The notes beneath the pieces were generated by a model. It was given only the letters and a program-made list of their open reading frames with translations. It did no database searches and was not told the DNA's origin. DNA of 64,000 nt from the NCBI RefSeq assembly GCF_900091455.1, contig NZ_LT607412.1:4774001-4838000 (forward strand). Direction: 5' to 3'. Positions 25,105 through 32,527 of this stretch are shown piece by piece (the stretch's first letter is position 1; each line of letters opens with the position of its first letter). This stretch comes from Micromonospora coriariae. GTDB taxonomy: Bacteria; Actinomycetota; Actinomycetes; Mycobacteriales; Micromonosporaceae. Position numbers and translations under genes: made by a program.

Positions 25105-26850
25105 TCATCTCGGGTGGTCGTGGGCGTGCCAGGAGTGCCAGAGAGCGGCGTACGCCCCGCCGGCCGTCACGAGTTCGTCGTGGCTGCCGATCTCGGTGAT
25201 CCGACCGTCGGCCAGGACGGCGACCCGGTCGGCGTCGTGCGCGGTGTTGAGCCGGTGCGCGATGGCGATGACGGTCCGCCCGACCAGCACGGCGGCCAAC
25301 GCCCGCTCGGTACGCCGGGCGGTCGTCGGATCGAGGGCGGCGGTCGCCTCGTCCAGGATCAGCGTGTGCGGGTCGGCGAGCACCAACCGGGCCAGCGCCA
25401 GTTGCTGCGCCTCGGCCGCGCCGAGCTGCCGGGCCCCGTCCCCGAGCGCGGTGTCCAGGCCGTCGGGCAGGTCGGCGTGCCAGTCGGCGCCCACCGTGAT
25501 CAGCGCCGAGCGCATCTGCTCGTCCGATGCGTCCGGGGCGGCGAACGCGAGGTTGTCGCGGAGCGAGCCGATGAAGACGTGGTGTTCCTGAGTGACCAGC
25601 GCGATCCGGCGACGACGCTCGGTCGGGTCGAGGTCGGTCACCGGGCAGCCACCGATGCTGACGACGCCGCGGCGCGGCGCGTCGATCCCGGCCAGCAGCC
25701 GGGCCAGGGTGGACTTGCCGGCCCCCGACGGGCCGACGACGGCCAACCGCTCCCCGGGGTGTACCTCCAGGTCGATGCCGTGCAGCACGTCGCGCCCACC
25801 GCCGTACGAGAACCGCGCCTCGCGTACGACGAGTCGCTCTCCCCGCGACGTGGCGACCGTGCCGGGCGGCTCCGGTGGGACCAGGCCGACGCCGAGCACC
25901 CGGGCGAACGACGCGAAGCCGCGCTGCGCCTGCTCCGTCCACTGCAGCAGCCGGTCCAGCGGATCGATCGCCTGCTGCAGGTAGAGCGCGGCGGCGACCA
26001 CCGCGCCGAGCGACACCATCTCCTCGGCGAGCAGATACCCGCCGACGAGCAGAACCATGGCGACCGGCAGCGGATAGCTGGCCTCCACCACGCTGAAGAA
26101 CACCGTACGCAGTGCGAGGGTCGCCCGCCGGGCCCGCCACACCAGGGCGATGCGCGTGGTGCCGTGCCGGATCCGATCGTCGGCCAGCCGCAGCGCCTCG
26201 ACGGTGCGGGCGCCCTCGGCGGTGGTGGTCAGCGTCTCGGTCAGCTCCGCGGACGCCGCACCCTCGGCGAGGTACGCGGAGCTGGCCCGCCGCAGGTACC
26301 AACGGGTCACCGCCCAGATCGACGGCAGCCCGGCCAGCGCCACCAGCCCGAGCAGCGGGTGCAGCAGGAAGACCGCCCCGAACAGCAGCGTCAGCTGCAC
26401 CGAGGCGATGACGATGGTGGGCACCACGTCCCGGACCGTGGTGCCGACCGTCGACACGTCGACGGAACTGCGGGTGGCCAGGTCCCCGGAACCGGCCCGC
26501 TCGACGACCGAGACGGGCAGCCCGAGCGTCCTGTCGACGAACTCCTCGCGCAACTCGGCGACGGCCCGCTCCCCGAACCGGTGACCGGCGTACTGCGCGT
26601 ACCGGGAGAGCAACGCGCTCACCAGGACGCACCCGCCGATCGCCAGGGCCAGGCGATCCACGGTGGCCACACCCGCACCCGCGCTGACCCGGTCGACGAT
26701 GGTGCCCAGCAGCCACGGCGGGGCCAGCCCGGCGACCGCGGCGGCGGCGTGCAGCGCCAGCACGATGCCGACCGAGCGCCGGTGCCGGCCGATCAGGTCC
26801 CGCAGCGCGCGGCGTACGGTCCTGCGGTCCGCCACCGGCAGTCGGCTCAC
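25105..26850 (-). CDS. ABC exporter half-transporter B (intact Walker A/B, degenerate signature)
   Basis: This is a 581-residue type-I exporter half-transporter. A membrane domain of about six helices (residues 20-310) precedes an ATPase domain. Walker A GPSGAGKST is intact, and so are Walker B and the catalytic glutamate (LILDEATAALD). The family signature LSGGQ is replaced by LGAAEAQQ. The switch histidine is present in IAHRLNTA. It can therefore hydrolyse ATP only in a composite site using the signature of its partner, encoded immediately upstream with a 4-bp overlap. The GTG start lies in the upstream stop. The exported substrate is unknown; lipid, peptide and drug exporters all use this format. 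Confidence 0.9.
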   Translation of the reverse strand: MSRLPVADRRTVRRALRDLIGRHRRSVGIVLALHAAAAVAGLAPPWLLGTIVDRVSAGAGVATVDRLALAIGGCVLVSALLSRYAQYAGHRFGERAVAELREEFVDRTLGLPVSVVERAGSGDLATRSSVDVSTVGTTVRDVVPTIVIASVQLTLLFGAVFLLHPLLGLVALAGLPSIWAVTRWYLRRASSAYLAEGAASAELTETLTTTAEGARTVEALRLADDRIRHGTTRIALVWRARRATLALRTVFFSVVEASYPLPVAMVLLVGGYLLAEEMVSLGAVVAAALYLQQAIDPLDRLLQWTEQAQRGFASFARVLGVGLVPPEPPGTVATSRGERLVVREARFSYGGGRDVLHGIDLEVHPGERLAVVGPSGAGKSTLARLLAGIDAPRRGVVSIGGCPVTDLDPTERRRRIALVTQEHHVFIGSLRDNLAFAAPDASDEQMRSALITVGADWHADLPDGLDTALGDGARQLGAAEAQQLALARLVLADPHTLILDEATAALDPTTARRTERALAAVLVGRTVIAIAHRLNTAHDADRVAVLADGRITEIGSHDELVTAGGAYAALWHSWHAHDHPR

Positions 26851-28682
26851 GGAAAGGCCCCCTCGACGTCGGCGGGTCGATCCACGTCCGGATCGGCGCT
26901 GTCCCGGGCCACCAGATGCCGGTAACCGGGATCCTGCTGGAGCAGGTCGGTGTGGGTGCCGGTGGCGACGATCCGGCCCGCACGCAGGTGAGCGACGAGG
27001 TCGGTCCGGCTGAGCAGCAGCGGCGAGGTGGCGAGCACGACAGTCGTCCGTCCGGCTCGCGCGACACGTAGCCGTTCGGCGATCCGCGCCTCGGTGTGCG
27101 CGTCCACCGCCGACGTGGGGTCGACGAGGATCAGCACCTCCGGCTCGGCGAGCAGCGCCCGGGCCAGGCGTACGCGTTGGCGCTGGCCGCCGGAGAGCGT
27201 ACGGGCCCGGGCGTCGATCACGGTGTCCAGCCCGGCCGGCAGCGCGTCGACGATGTCCTCGGCCGACGCGGCCCGCAGAGCCGCGGTGATCCGGTCGTCG
27301 TGGGCGCTCAGAGGGTCGTCGTTAAGCCGGGCGTCGTCGGACTCGGTCCGGGAGAGCAGGATGTCCCGCAGCGTGCCGGGGAACAGGTACGAGTCGTGAT
27401 CGGCGACCAGGATGCGCGCGCGGACCTCGTCCAGGGCGATTCCGGTCAGCGGGACACCGTCCCAGGTGGATTCGCTGGCGACGTACCGGCCGAGCCGGTC
27501 GGCCAGGGCCAGCGCCGCCGAAGGGTCGTCGGCGGCCACGCCTGTCAGCCGGCCGACGGGGATGGTCAGCCCGGTCACCGGGTCGTGCAGGTCCGCGGGG
27601 TGCTCCGGCGCGGATACGACGTCCGGGCGGCGTCGGTCCGGAACGCCACTTCGCCGATCCGGTGCGCTGCGCGGGCCACCGACGTCGTCCGGGGCGAGTT
27701 GGAGCAGGGCGACGATCCGCCGGGCGGCGACCCGCCCGCGGATCAGTTGGTGGCTGCCTTCGAGCAGGAACCAGACCGGCACGATCAGGGTCGCCACGTA
27801 GCCGTAGACGGCGACCAGCTCACCGATCGTGACGTCACCGGCCACCGCCATCCGGGCCGTCAGCCACACCACCGCCGCCAGGAACAGCCCGGGGATGGCG
27901 ACCGTCGCCGCGTCGATCCAGCTGTTGACCGCGCCGACCCGGTAGCCCTCGGCGAGCAGGTCGCGGGATCTGGCCGCGTACCGGCGGGCGAACAGGTCTC
28001 GACCGCCCACCCCGGCGAGCACCCGAAGCCCGGCCACGATGTCGCCGGATCGGGCGGTGAGCGCGCCCTGCTGCTTGCGGTAGACCGATTCGGCCCGTTC
28101 CAGGCGGCGGAGCAGCGGGCCGACGACCAGCCCGACGGCGGGCACGCCCACCAGGATGCAGAGCGCGAGCATCGGGGAGATGGACCAGAGGACCACGGCG
28201 ATGACCGCGTACGCGACGACCGCGCCGACGCCCGGCCCGGTCAGCGTGAGCACCTGCGCCGACCAGTCGATGTCGGAGCCGCCGATGGTGGCCACCTCGC
28301 CGGCGGCGACCCGGCGCGGCAGCACCGCGCCGATCCGGGACAGCTGCCGCAGCACGACGGCGGCCGACCGGGCCTTGGCGTCCTCCCGGATGAAGGTCAT
28401 CGTGCGGTGCCGCATGATGCCCAGGTACGACAGCCCCACGCCGGCGACGACGATCGCCGCCACCCAGAGTGCCAGGGCCCGGGTGTCGCCCGCGCGCAGC
28501 CCGTCGTCGACGGCGCGGGCGATCAGGTAGGGCCGGACCGACAGCCCGATCATCCAGGCCGTGCCGAGCAGGCTGCCGCGCAGCACCCGCCAGGGCTGGC
28601 GGCGGACCAGCCACCAGAGGTACCGCATCGGACCCCCGGTTTCCGGAGTGCCAGGGTCGGAATGCGGAATCTGCGGGGGCAC
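26847..28682 (-). CDS. ABC exporter half-transporter A (degenerate Walker A/B, intact signature)
   Basis: This 611-residue half-transporter has six predicted helices (for example LWVAAIVVAGVGLSYLGI, AYAVIAVVLWSISPMLAL) and an ATPase domain. It lacks a P-loop: where Walker A should be, near residue 390, the sequence reads RLTGVAADDPSAALALADR. Walker B is altered to LILVDPTSAVD, with Asp at the catalytic-Glu position, and the switch region reads LATSPLLLS without histidine. The signature TLSGGQRQRVRLARALL is perfect. These defects are exactly complementary to its partner. The GTG at 28682 follows TAGCGT by 6 bases with no ribosome-binding site; an internal ATG at 28628 is the alternative. Confidence 0.85.
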   Translation of the reverse strand: MPPQIPHSDPGTPETGGPMRYLWWLVRRQPWRVLRGSLLGTAWMIGLSVRPYLIARAVDDGLRAGDTRALALWVAAIVVAGVGLSYLGIMRHRTMTFIREDAKARSAAVVLRQLSRIGAVLPRRVAAGEVATIGGSDIDWSAQVLTLTGPGVGAVVAYAVIAVVLWSISPMLALCILVGVPAVGLVVGPLLRRLERAESVYRKQQGALTARSGDIVAGLRVLAGVGGRDLFARRYAARSRDLLAEGYRVGAVNSWIDAATVAIPGLFLAAVVWLTARMAVAGDVTIGELVAVYGYVATLIVPVWFLLEGSHQLIRGRVAARRIVALLQLAPDDVGGPRSAPDRRSGVPDRRRPDVVSAPEHPADLHDPVTGLTIPVGRLTGVAADDPSAALALADRLGRYVASESTWDGVPLTGIALDEVRARILVADHDSYLFPGTLRDILLSRTESDDARLNDDPLSAHDDRITAALRAASAEDIVDALPAGLDTVIDARARTLSGGQRQRVRLARALLAEPEVLILVDPTSAVDAHTEARIAERLRVARAGRTTVVLATSPLLLSRTDLVAHLRAGRIVATGTHTDLLQQDPGYRHLVARDSADPDVDRPADVEGAFP

Positions 28683-28745
28683 CCGGCCACGCTACCGAGC
28701 CCTTTCACGACCCATCGACCCGTTTGCCGGCGCAGGCCGAGATGT

Positions 28746-28760
28746 AAGGAAGGGCACCTT
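28746..28760. repeat. Single GGAAGGGCACCTT repeat unit
   Basis: AAGGAAGGGCACCTT is the same core as the outer arms of the repeat at 24949-25104, but occurs here once, between the divergent exporter operon and the polymerase-like gene. It is itself partly palindromic (AAGG...CCTT). Confidence 0.6.
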
Positions 28761-28797
28761 TGCGTTCCTGTCAGAGGGGCGAGGCAGAATCGCATCT

Positions 28798-30474
28798 GTG
28801 CTGGTGGCGGTGGTGGCGGATGAGCGGGGTGGGGGAGAGCTGCGCCCGTTGGACGCCGCCGGAGACCCCACCGGTCCGACCGAGGCCGTCACCGACCTGG
28901 CCGCGGCGGTGGCCGCGCGGGAGGCCGCCGAGCGTCCGCGCTGGATCTGGCCGGCCGCCGGCGCGGTCTATCCGGCGTTGCTGCGGGCCGGGGTGCGCGT
29001 CGAGCGCTGCCACGACGTGGAGCTGACCGAGGCGTTGCTGCTCGGCCACGCCGGCCGCTGGGGTGAGCCGCGCTCGTTCGCCGCCGCCTGGGCCCGGCTC
29101 AGCGGCGCGCCGGTGCCACCCGACCCGCCGCCGCGCCCGGCCGCGCCGCCGGGGCACGGGCAGGGCGCACTCTTCGACGCGCTGCCCGGCCCGGCGGGCC
29201 CGGGGGTCGACGCCCTGACCCGGGTGTACGCCGACCAGCTCGCCCGGGTCGCCGCCACCGAGCATCCGGGTCGGTTCCGGCTGCTGGTGGCCGCCGAGTC
29301 GGCCGGCGCGCTGATCGCGGTGGAGATGGGTGTCGCCGGGCTGCCGTGGCGGGCCGAGGTGCACGACGCCATCCTCGCCGAGCTGCTCGGTGAGCCGTCA
29401 CCGGTCGGCGGCCCGCCGCGCCGCCTGGCCGAGCTGGCCGCCCGGATCGCCGACGCGTTCGGCGTCCGTCAGTTGCACGCCGACTCCCCGGCCGAGCTGC
29501 TGAAGGCGTTCGCCCGGGTCGGGGTGGAGCTGCCCAATACCCGGGCCTGGGTGCTGCGCGGGGTGGACCATCCGGCGGTGCCGCTGGTGCTGGAATACAA
29601 GGAGCTCTACCGGATCTGGACGGCGCACGGCTGGTCCTGGCGCGAGCAGTGGGTCCGCGACGGGCGATTCCAGCCGGAGTACGTCCCGGGCGGGGTGGTC
29701 TCGGGCCGCTGGGCCACCCGGGGCGGTGGCGCGTTGCAGATCCCGAAGGTGATTCGCCGGGCGGTGGTGGCCGACCCGGGCCGGCGGTTGGTGGTCGCCG
29801 ACGCCGGCCAGTTGGAGCCCCGGGTGCTGGCCGCGGTCTCGGGCGACGCCCGGCTGGCGGCGGCGGGCGGGGCCGGCGACCTGTACGCCGCGCTGGCCCG
29901 GGATGCCTTCGCCGGTGACCGGGCCAAGGCCAAGGTGGCCCTGCTCGGCGCGATGTACGGGCAGACCGGCGGAGCGGCGGTGCCCGCGCTGGCGGTGTTG
30001 AAGCGCAGCTACCCGACGGCGTTCGGCTACGTCGAGGCGGCGGCGCGCACGGGTGAGGCGGGCGGGCTGGTGCGCTCGTGGCTGGGGCGCACCTGCCCGC
30101 CCGGTTCAGCCGGGTTCGGTGACCCGGACGGGCCGAGCGACCCCGATGGCGTGGCCGACCCGCAGAGTCCCCGGGCCCGCGCCGCCCGGTCGCGGGGGCG
30201 CTTCACCCGCAACTTCGTCATCCAGGCCACCGCCGCGGAGTGGGCCTCGACGCTGCTGGCCACGCTGCGCACCGAGCTGGCCGGCACCGACGCCGAGCTG
30301 GTCTTCTTTCAGCACGACGAGGTGGTCGTGCACTGTCCGGCGGCACAGGCCGAGGCGGTGGCGGAGGCGGTTCGTCGCAGCGGTGAGCGGGCCACCGCGC
30401 TGCTGTTCGGTGACACTCCGGTGCGATTTCCGCTGGATCTGTCCATCGTCGACTGCTACGCCGACGCGGCATAG
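28798..30474 (+). CDS. PolA-like DNA polymerase with N-terminal 3'-5' exonuclease-like region
   Basis: This 558-residue protein has the palm and fingers of family-A polymerases. SGRWATRGGGALQIPK (about 302-317) corresponds to the template-contacting arginine region. Motif A is VVADAGQLEPRVLA with Asp335. Motif B is DRAKAKVALLGAMYGQT with Arg375/Lys379/Tyr387. Motif C is FFQHDEVVVH. The N-terminal 220 residues look like a diverged 3'-5' exonuclease fold, and no 5'-3' nuclease domain is present, unlike true Pol I. Such short PolA-like proteins are found in actinobacteria alongside a full-length PolA. The role is probably repair-related but unproven. The GTG at 28798 has no ribosome-binding site and a CAGAAT 7 bases upstream. 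Confidence 0.8.
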   Translation: MLVAVVADERGGGELRPLDAAGDPTGPTEAVTDLAAAVAAREAAERPRWIWPAAGAVYPALLRAGVRVERCHDVELTEALLLGHAGRWGEPRSFAAAWARLSGAPVPPDPPPRPAAPPGHGQGALFDALPGPAGPGVDALTRVYADQLARVAATEHPGRFRLLVAAESAGALIAVEMGVAGLPWRAEVHDAILAELLGEPSPVGGPPRRLAELAARIADAFGVRQLHADSPAELLKAFARVGVELPNTRAWVLRGVDHPAVPLVLEYKELYRIWTAHGWSWREQWVRDGRFQPEYVPGGVVSGRWATRGGGALQIPKVIRRAVVADPGRRLVVADAGQLEPRVLAAVSGDARLAAAGGAGDLYAALARDAFAGDRAKAKVALLGAMYGQTGGAAVPALAVLKRSYPTAFGYVEAAARTGEAGGLVRSWLGRTCPPGSAGFGDPDGPSDPDGVADPQSPRARAARSRGRFTRNFVIQATAAEWASTLLATLRTELAGTDAELVFFQHDEVVVHCPAAQAEAVAEAVRRSGERATALLFGDTPVRFPLDLSIVDCYADAA

Positions 30475-30582
30475 CGCACAATTTTCCTATTTGCCCCGCT
30501 ACCCGAGGCTGTCCGCACTCGTTGCATCCGGTGTCCGTAGGACGGGACGGACCGGGTGCCGCCGTGCCCGGTCCGCTCCACG

Positions 30583-31209
30583 GTGGAGGGGGCCCAGCTG
30601 AACCGGATCGCAGGAATGATCATCGCCGCGGGCGGGGGGCGCCGCATCGGTGGTCCCGAGGCGCTGCTGCACCAGGGGGAGAAGCCCCTGGTCAACCAGA
30701 TGATCGACACGATGACCGAGGCGGGCTGCGAGCAGATCGTGGTCGTACTGGGTGCCGCCGCCGACCAGGTCCGGGAAACCGCCGACCTGGGCAGGGCCAC
30801 GGTGGTCATCAACAAGGCGTGGGGCACCGGGGTCGGCTCGTCCATCCGCGCCGGCCTGGCCGCCATGGAGGACGAGGGGATCGAGGCGGTGGTGGTGGTC
30901 CCGGTCGACATGCCGGGCCTGACCGCCGCCGCCGTCCGGCGGGTGGCCGCGCTGCCGTACCCGGACGTGCTTGTCTGCGCCACCTACGACGGGCTGCGCG
31001 GCTACCCGATGCTCTTCGGCCGCCGGCACTGGCCCGGCATCGCCACGCTGGCCAGCGCGGACGTGGGCGCCCGACCGTACCTGCTGGCACACAAGGACCA
31101 GATCGTCGACATCGGCTGTGACTCGGTGGCCGACGGCAGTCGGGTCGACAGCCCGGAGTTGATGGCGCTCTACGGGCTCACGGTCCCGCCGCAGCGCGTC
31201 GGCGTCTGA
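30583..31209 (+). CDS. MobA/NTP-transferase-like nucleotidyltransferase
   Basis: This is a cytoplasmic protein of about 208 residues with a GT-A Rossmann fold. The nucleotide-binding loop is IAGMIIAAGGGRRIGG. VVVVPVDMPGL carries the metal-binding Asp and RGYPMLFGRRHW is a substrate loop. The family includes MobA, MocA and CoxC-like cytidylyl/guanylyltransferases of molybdenum cofactor. The lysine normally found after the glycine loop is replaced (GGPEALL), so the substrate is unclear. The start is uncertain: GTG 30583 has no ribosome-binding site, ATG 30616 cuts into the loop, and a CTG at 30598 has GGAGGGGG 5 bases upstream. Confidence 0.7.
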   Translation: MEGAQLNRIAGMIIAAGGGRRIGGPEALLHQGEKPLVNQMIDTMTEAGCEQIVVVLGAAADQVRETADLGRATVVINKAWGTGVGSSIRAGLAAMEDEGIEAVVVVPVDMPGLTAAAVRRVAALPYPDVLVCATYDGLRGYPMLFGRRHWPGIATLASADVGARPYLLAHKDQIVDIGCDSVADGSRVDSPELMALYGLTVPPQRVGV

Positions 31210-31916
31210 CCCGCTGACCGTCTCTCCCACCGGGGTGGACCTGGTCGGGCGGCGAACGGACGCCGGACCGGCTGGTTCGGGACCGGCTGCCTGACTACAC
31301 GCTGAGCCGGCCGGTCCCCTGCGAGCAGCCAGCGCCGTCGCCGCGCGGTCGGCGGCGCCGCCGACCGGGCTGCGGACGCTCGGGGAGTGCTGGCCCGAGG
31401 TGGTGGCGGCCACGGACTAACTGCCCGGCACCCTTTGCCACCACGACCTCCGGCGATCGACCGTGCGTACGAACACCGCCGACTGGCTCCGAGCCAGTCG
31501 GTTGCGGCTGTTCCGCGAGCGTGGGCTCGACTTCAGGCCGAGGGCCAGGCCGTGGCCATGGTCGGCGCCGAGATCAACAACGCCGCCGCGCTCGCCCAGA
31601 ACGGACCTCGGCCCCGCCACGCCGCCGTTGCCGGCACCGCCGCCACCACGATGTGGCGCCGCGGTTTTCGCGGATTCGTTGGGTGCGCGCGACCGCACAC
31701 GATGACTAGCGTCACCTCCAGATCGATCGCGGTTAGCAGCGTCATCAAGATCTCACAGGGCACGAGGAATCAGAGGTTGCCGACGCCGTAGGCGCATGCA
31801 GGACCCGGCGAACGCGGGGCATCCTGCCGGCGCCCGGCTAGGGAACAGAAATCCCTCACGTGCCATGGGTCGATCGCAACGTCTGGATCAGGCGAACGTT
31901 CTCGGAGAGGAACACC
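31210..31916. other. 707-bp region without a convincing gene
   Basis: Several short reading frames occur here on both strands (for example one of 134 codons at 31387-31791), but none has a recognisable domain, a ribosome-binding site or a consistent codon pattern. The middle part encodes a fragment WARLQAEGQAVAMVGAEINN that could be a relic of a lost gene. A small hairpin, AGGGA-loop-TCCCT (about 31842-31858), lies in the presumed 5' leader of the following secreted-protein gene. Otherwise I see nothing. Confidence 0.4.
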
Positions 31917-32360
31917 ATGAAATCGAAGCGAATCCCGGCGGTGGCCGTCGCACTGGCCATGTCGCTCGCCGGCTTGACGCTCGCCCAGCCGGCCCAGGCG
32001 GCCAACTCCAGCATCACCCCGTTCTGCATGGCCAACCTGTACGTCCTGACGTACAGCGGGAGCGCCACCGACATGCCGATGTGGTGCCGCCTCCAGGCTG
32101 GACCGGCGGCGAGTTACGGCTACACCGGTCCTGCCGACGGCTACCCCGGGGTGAACACGTGGAAGGGCGTCCAGCGTTATCTGACGGCCTCGAATGTCTA
32201 CAGCGGCCCGATCGATGGAATCCCGGGCACGAACACTTACAAGGGCATCCAGCTCATCGCCCGAAACGGCGGCTATGAGGGTCCGATCGACGGTGCCCCC
32301 GGCTACTACACCTGGCGCGGCTTCGACATGGCTATCCGTGTCGGGTGGTTCGGACTCTGA
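31917..32360 (+). CDS. Small secreted protein with three peptidoglycan-binding-like repeats
   Basis: This 147-residue protein has a Sec signal peptide (MKSKRIPAVAVALAMSLAG, cleavage after AQA near residue 30). The mature part holds two cysteines and three tandem repeats of about 26 residues: YTGPADGYPGVNTWKGVQ, YSGPIDGIPGTNTYKGIQ and YEGPIDGAPGYYTWRGFD. The Y-x-G-P-x-D-G-x-P-G-x-x-T-x-x-G pattern recalls the PG_binding_1 motif (a helix-turn module that binds peptidoglycan), in a short form. A strong GGAGAGG precedes the ATG. It is followed by a large secreted protein that also appears to act on the cell wall. I infer a cell-wall-associated role. Confidence 0.75.
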   Translation: MKSKRIPAVAVALAMSLAGLTLAQPAQAANSSITPFCMANLYVLTYSGSATDMPMWCRLQAGPAASYGYTGPADGYPGVNTWKGVQRYLTASNVYSGPIDGIPGTNTYKGIQLIARNGGYEGPIDGAPGYYTWRGFDMAIRVGWFGL

Positions 32361-32527
32361 CAGCCGGTGTGTGGGTGCCGGACCGGCGACCGTCGGCCCG
32401 GCACCCAACCTGCTCTGCGGGTCCCTCGCCCGACGGCGGTCACCCCGATCAGCCGAACCTCCTGCGAGCCGCACCTCGACGGCGTGAACGCGAGCCCCCG
32501 TAGCCCTCCCACCCCCCGGAGACGCAC

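Noticed and set aside
31780..31916. Possible ydaO (cyclic-di-AMP) riboswitch before a wall-protein gene
   Set aside because: Such switches precede wall-hydrolase genes in actinomycetes, but the conserved GGGGAACC-type blocks and pseudoknot arms are not recognisable; only a small hairpin is present.
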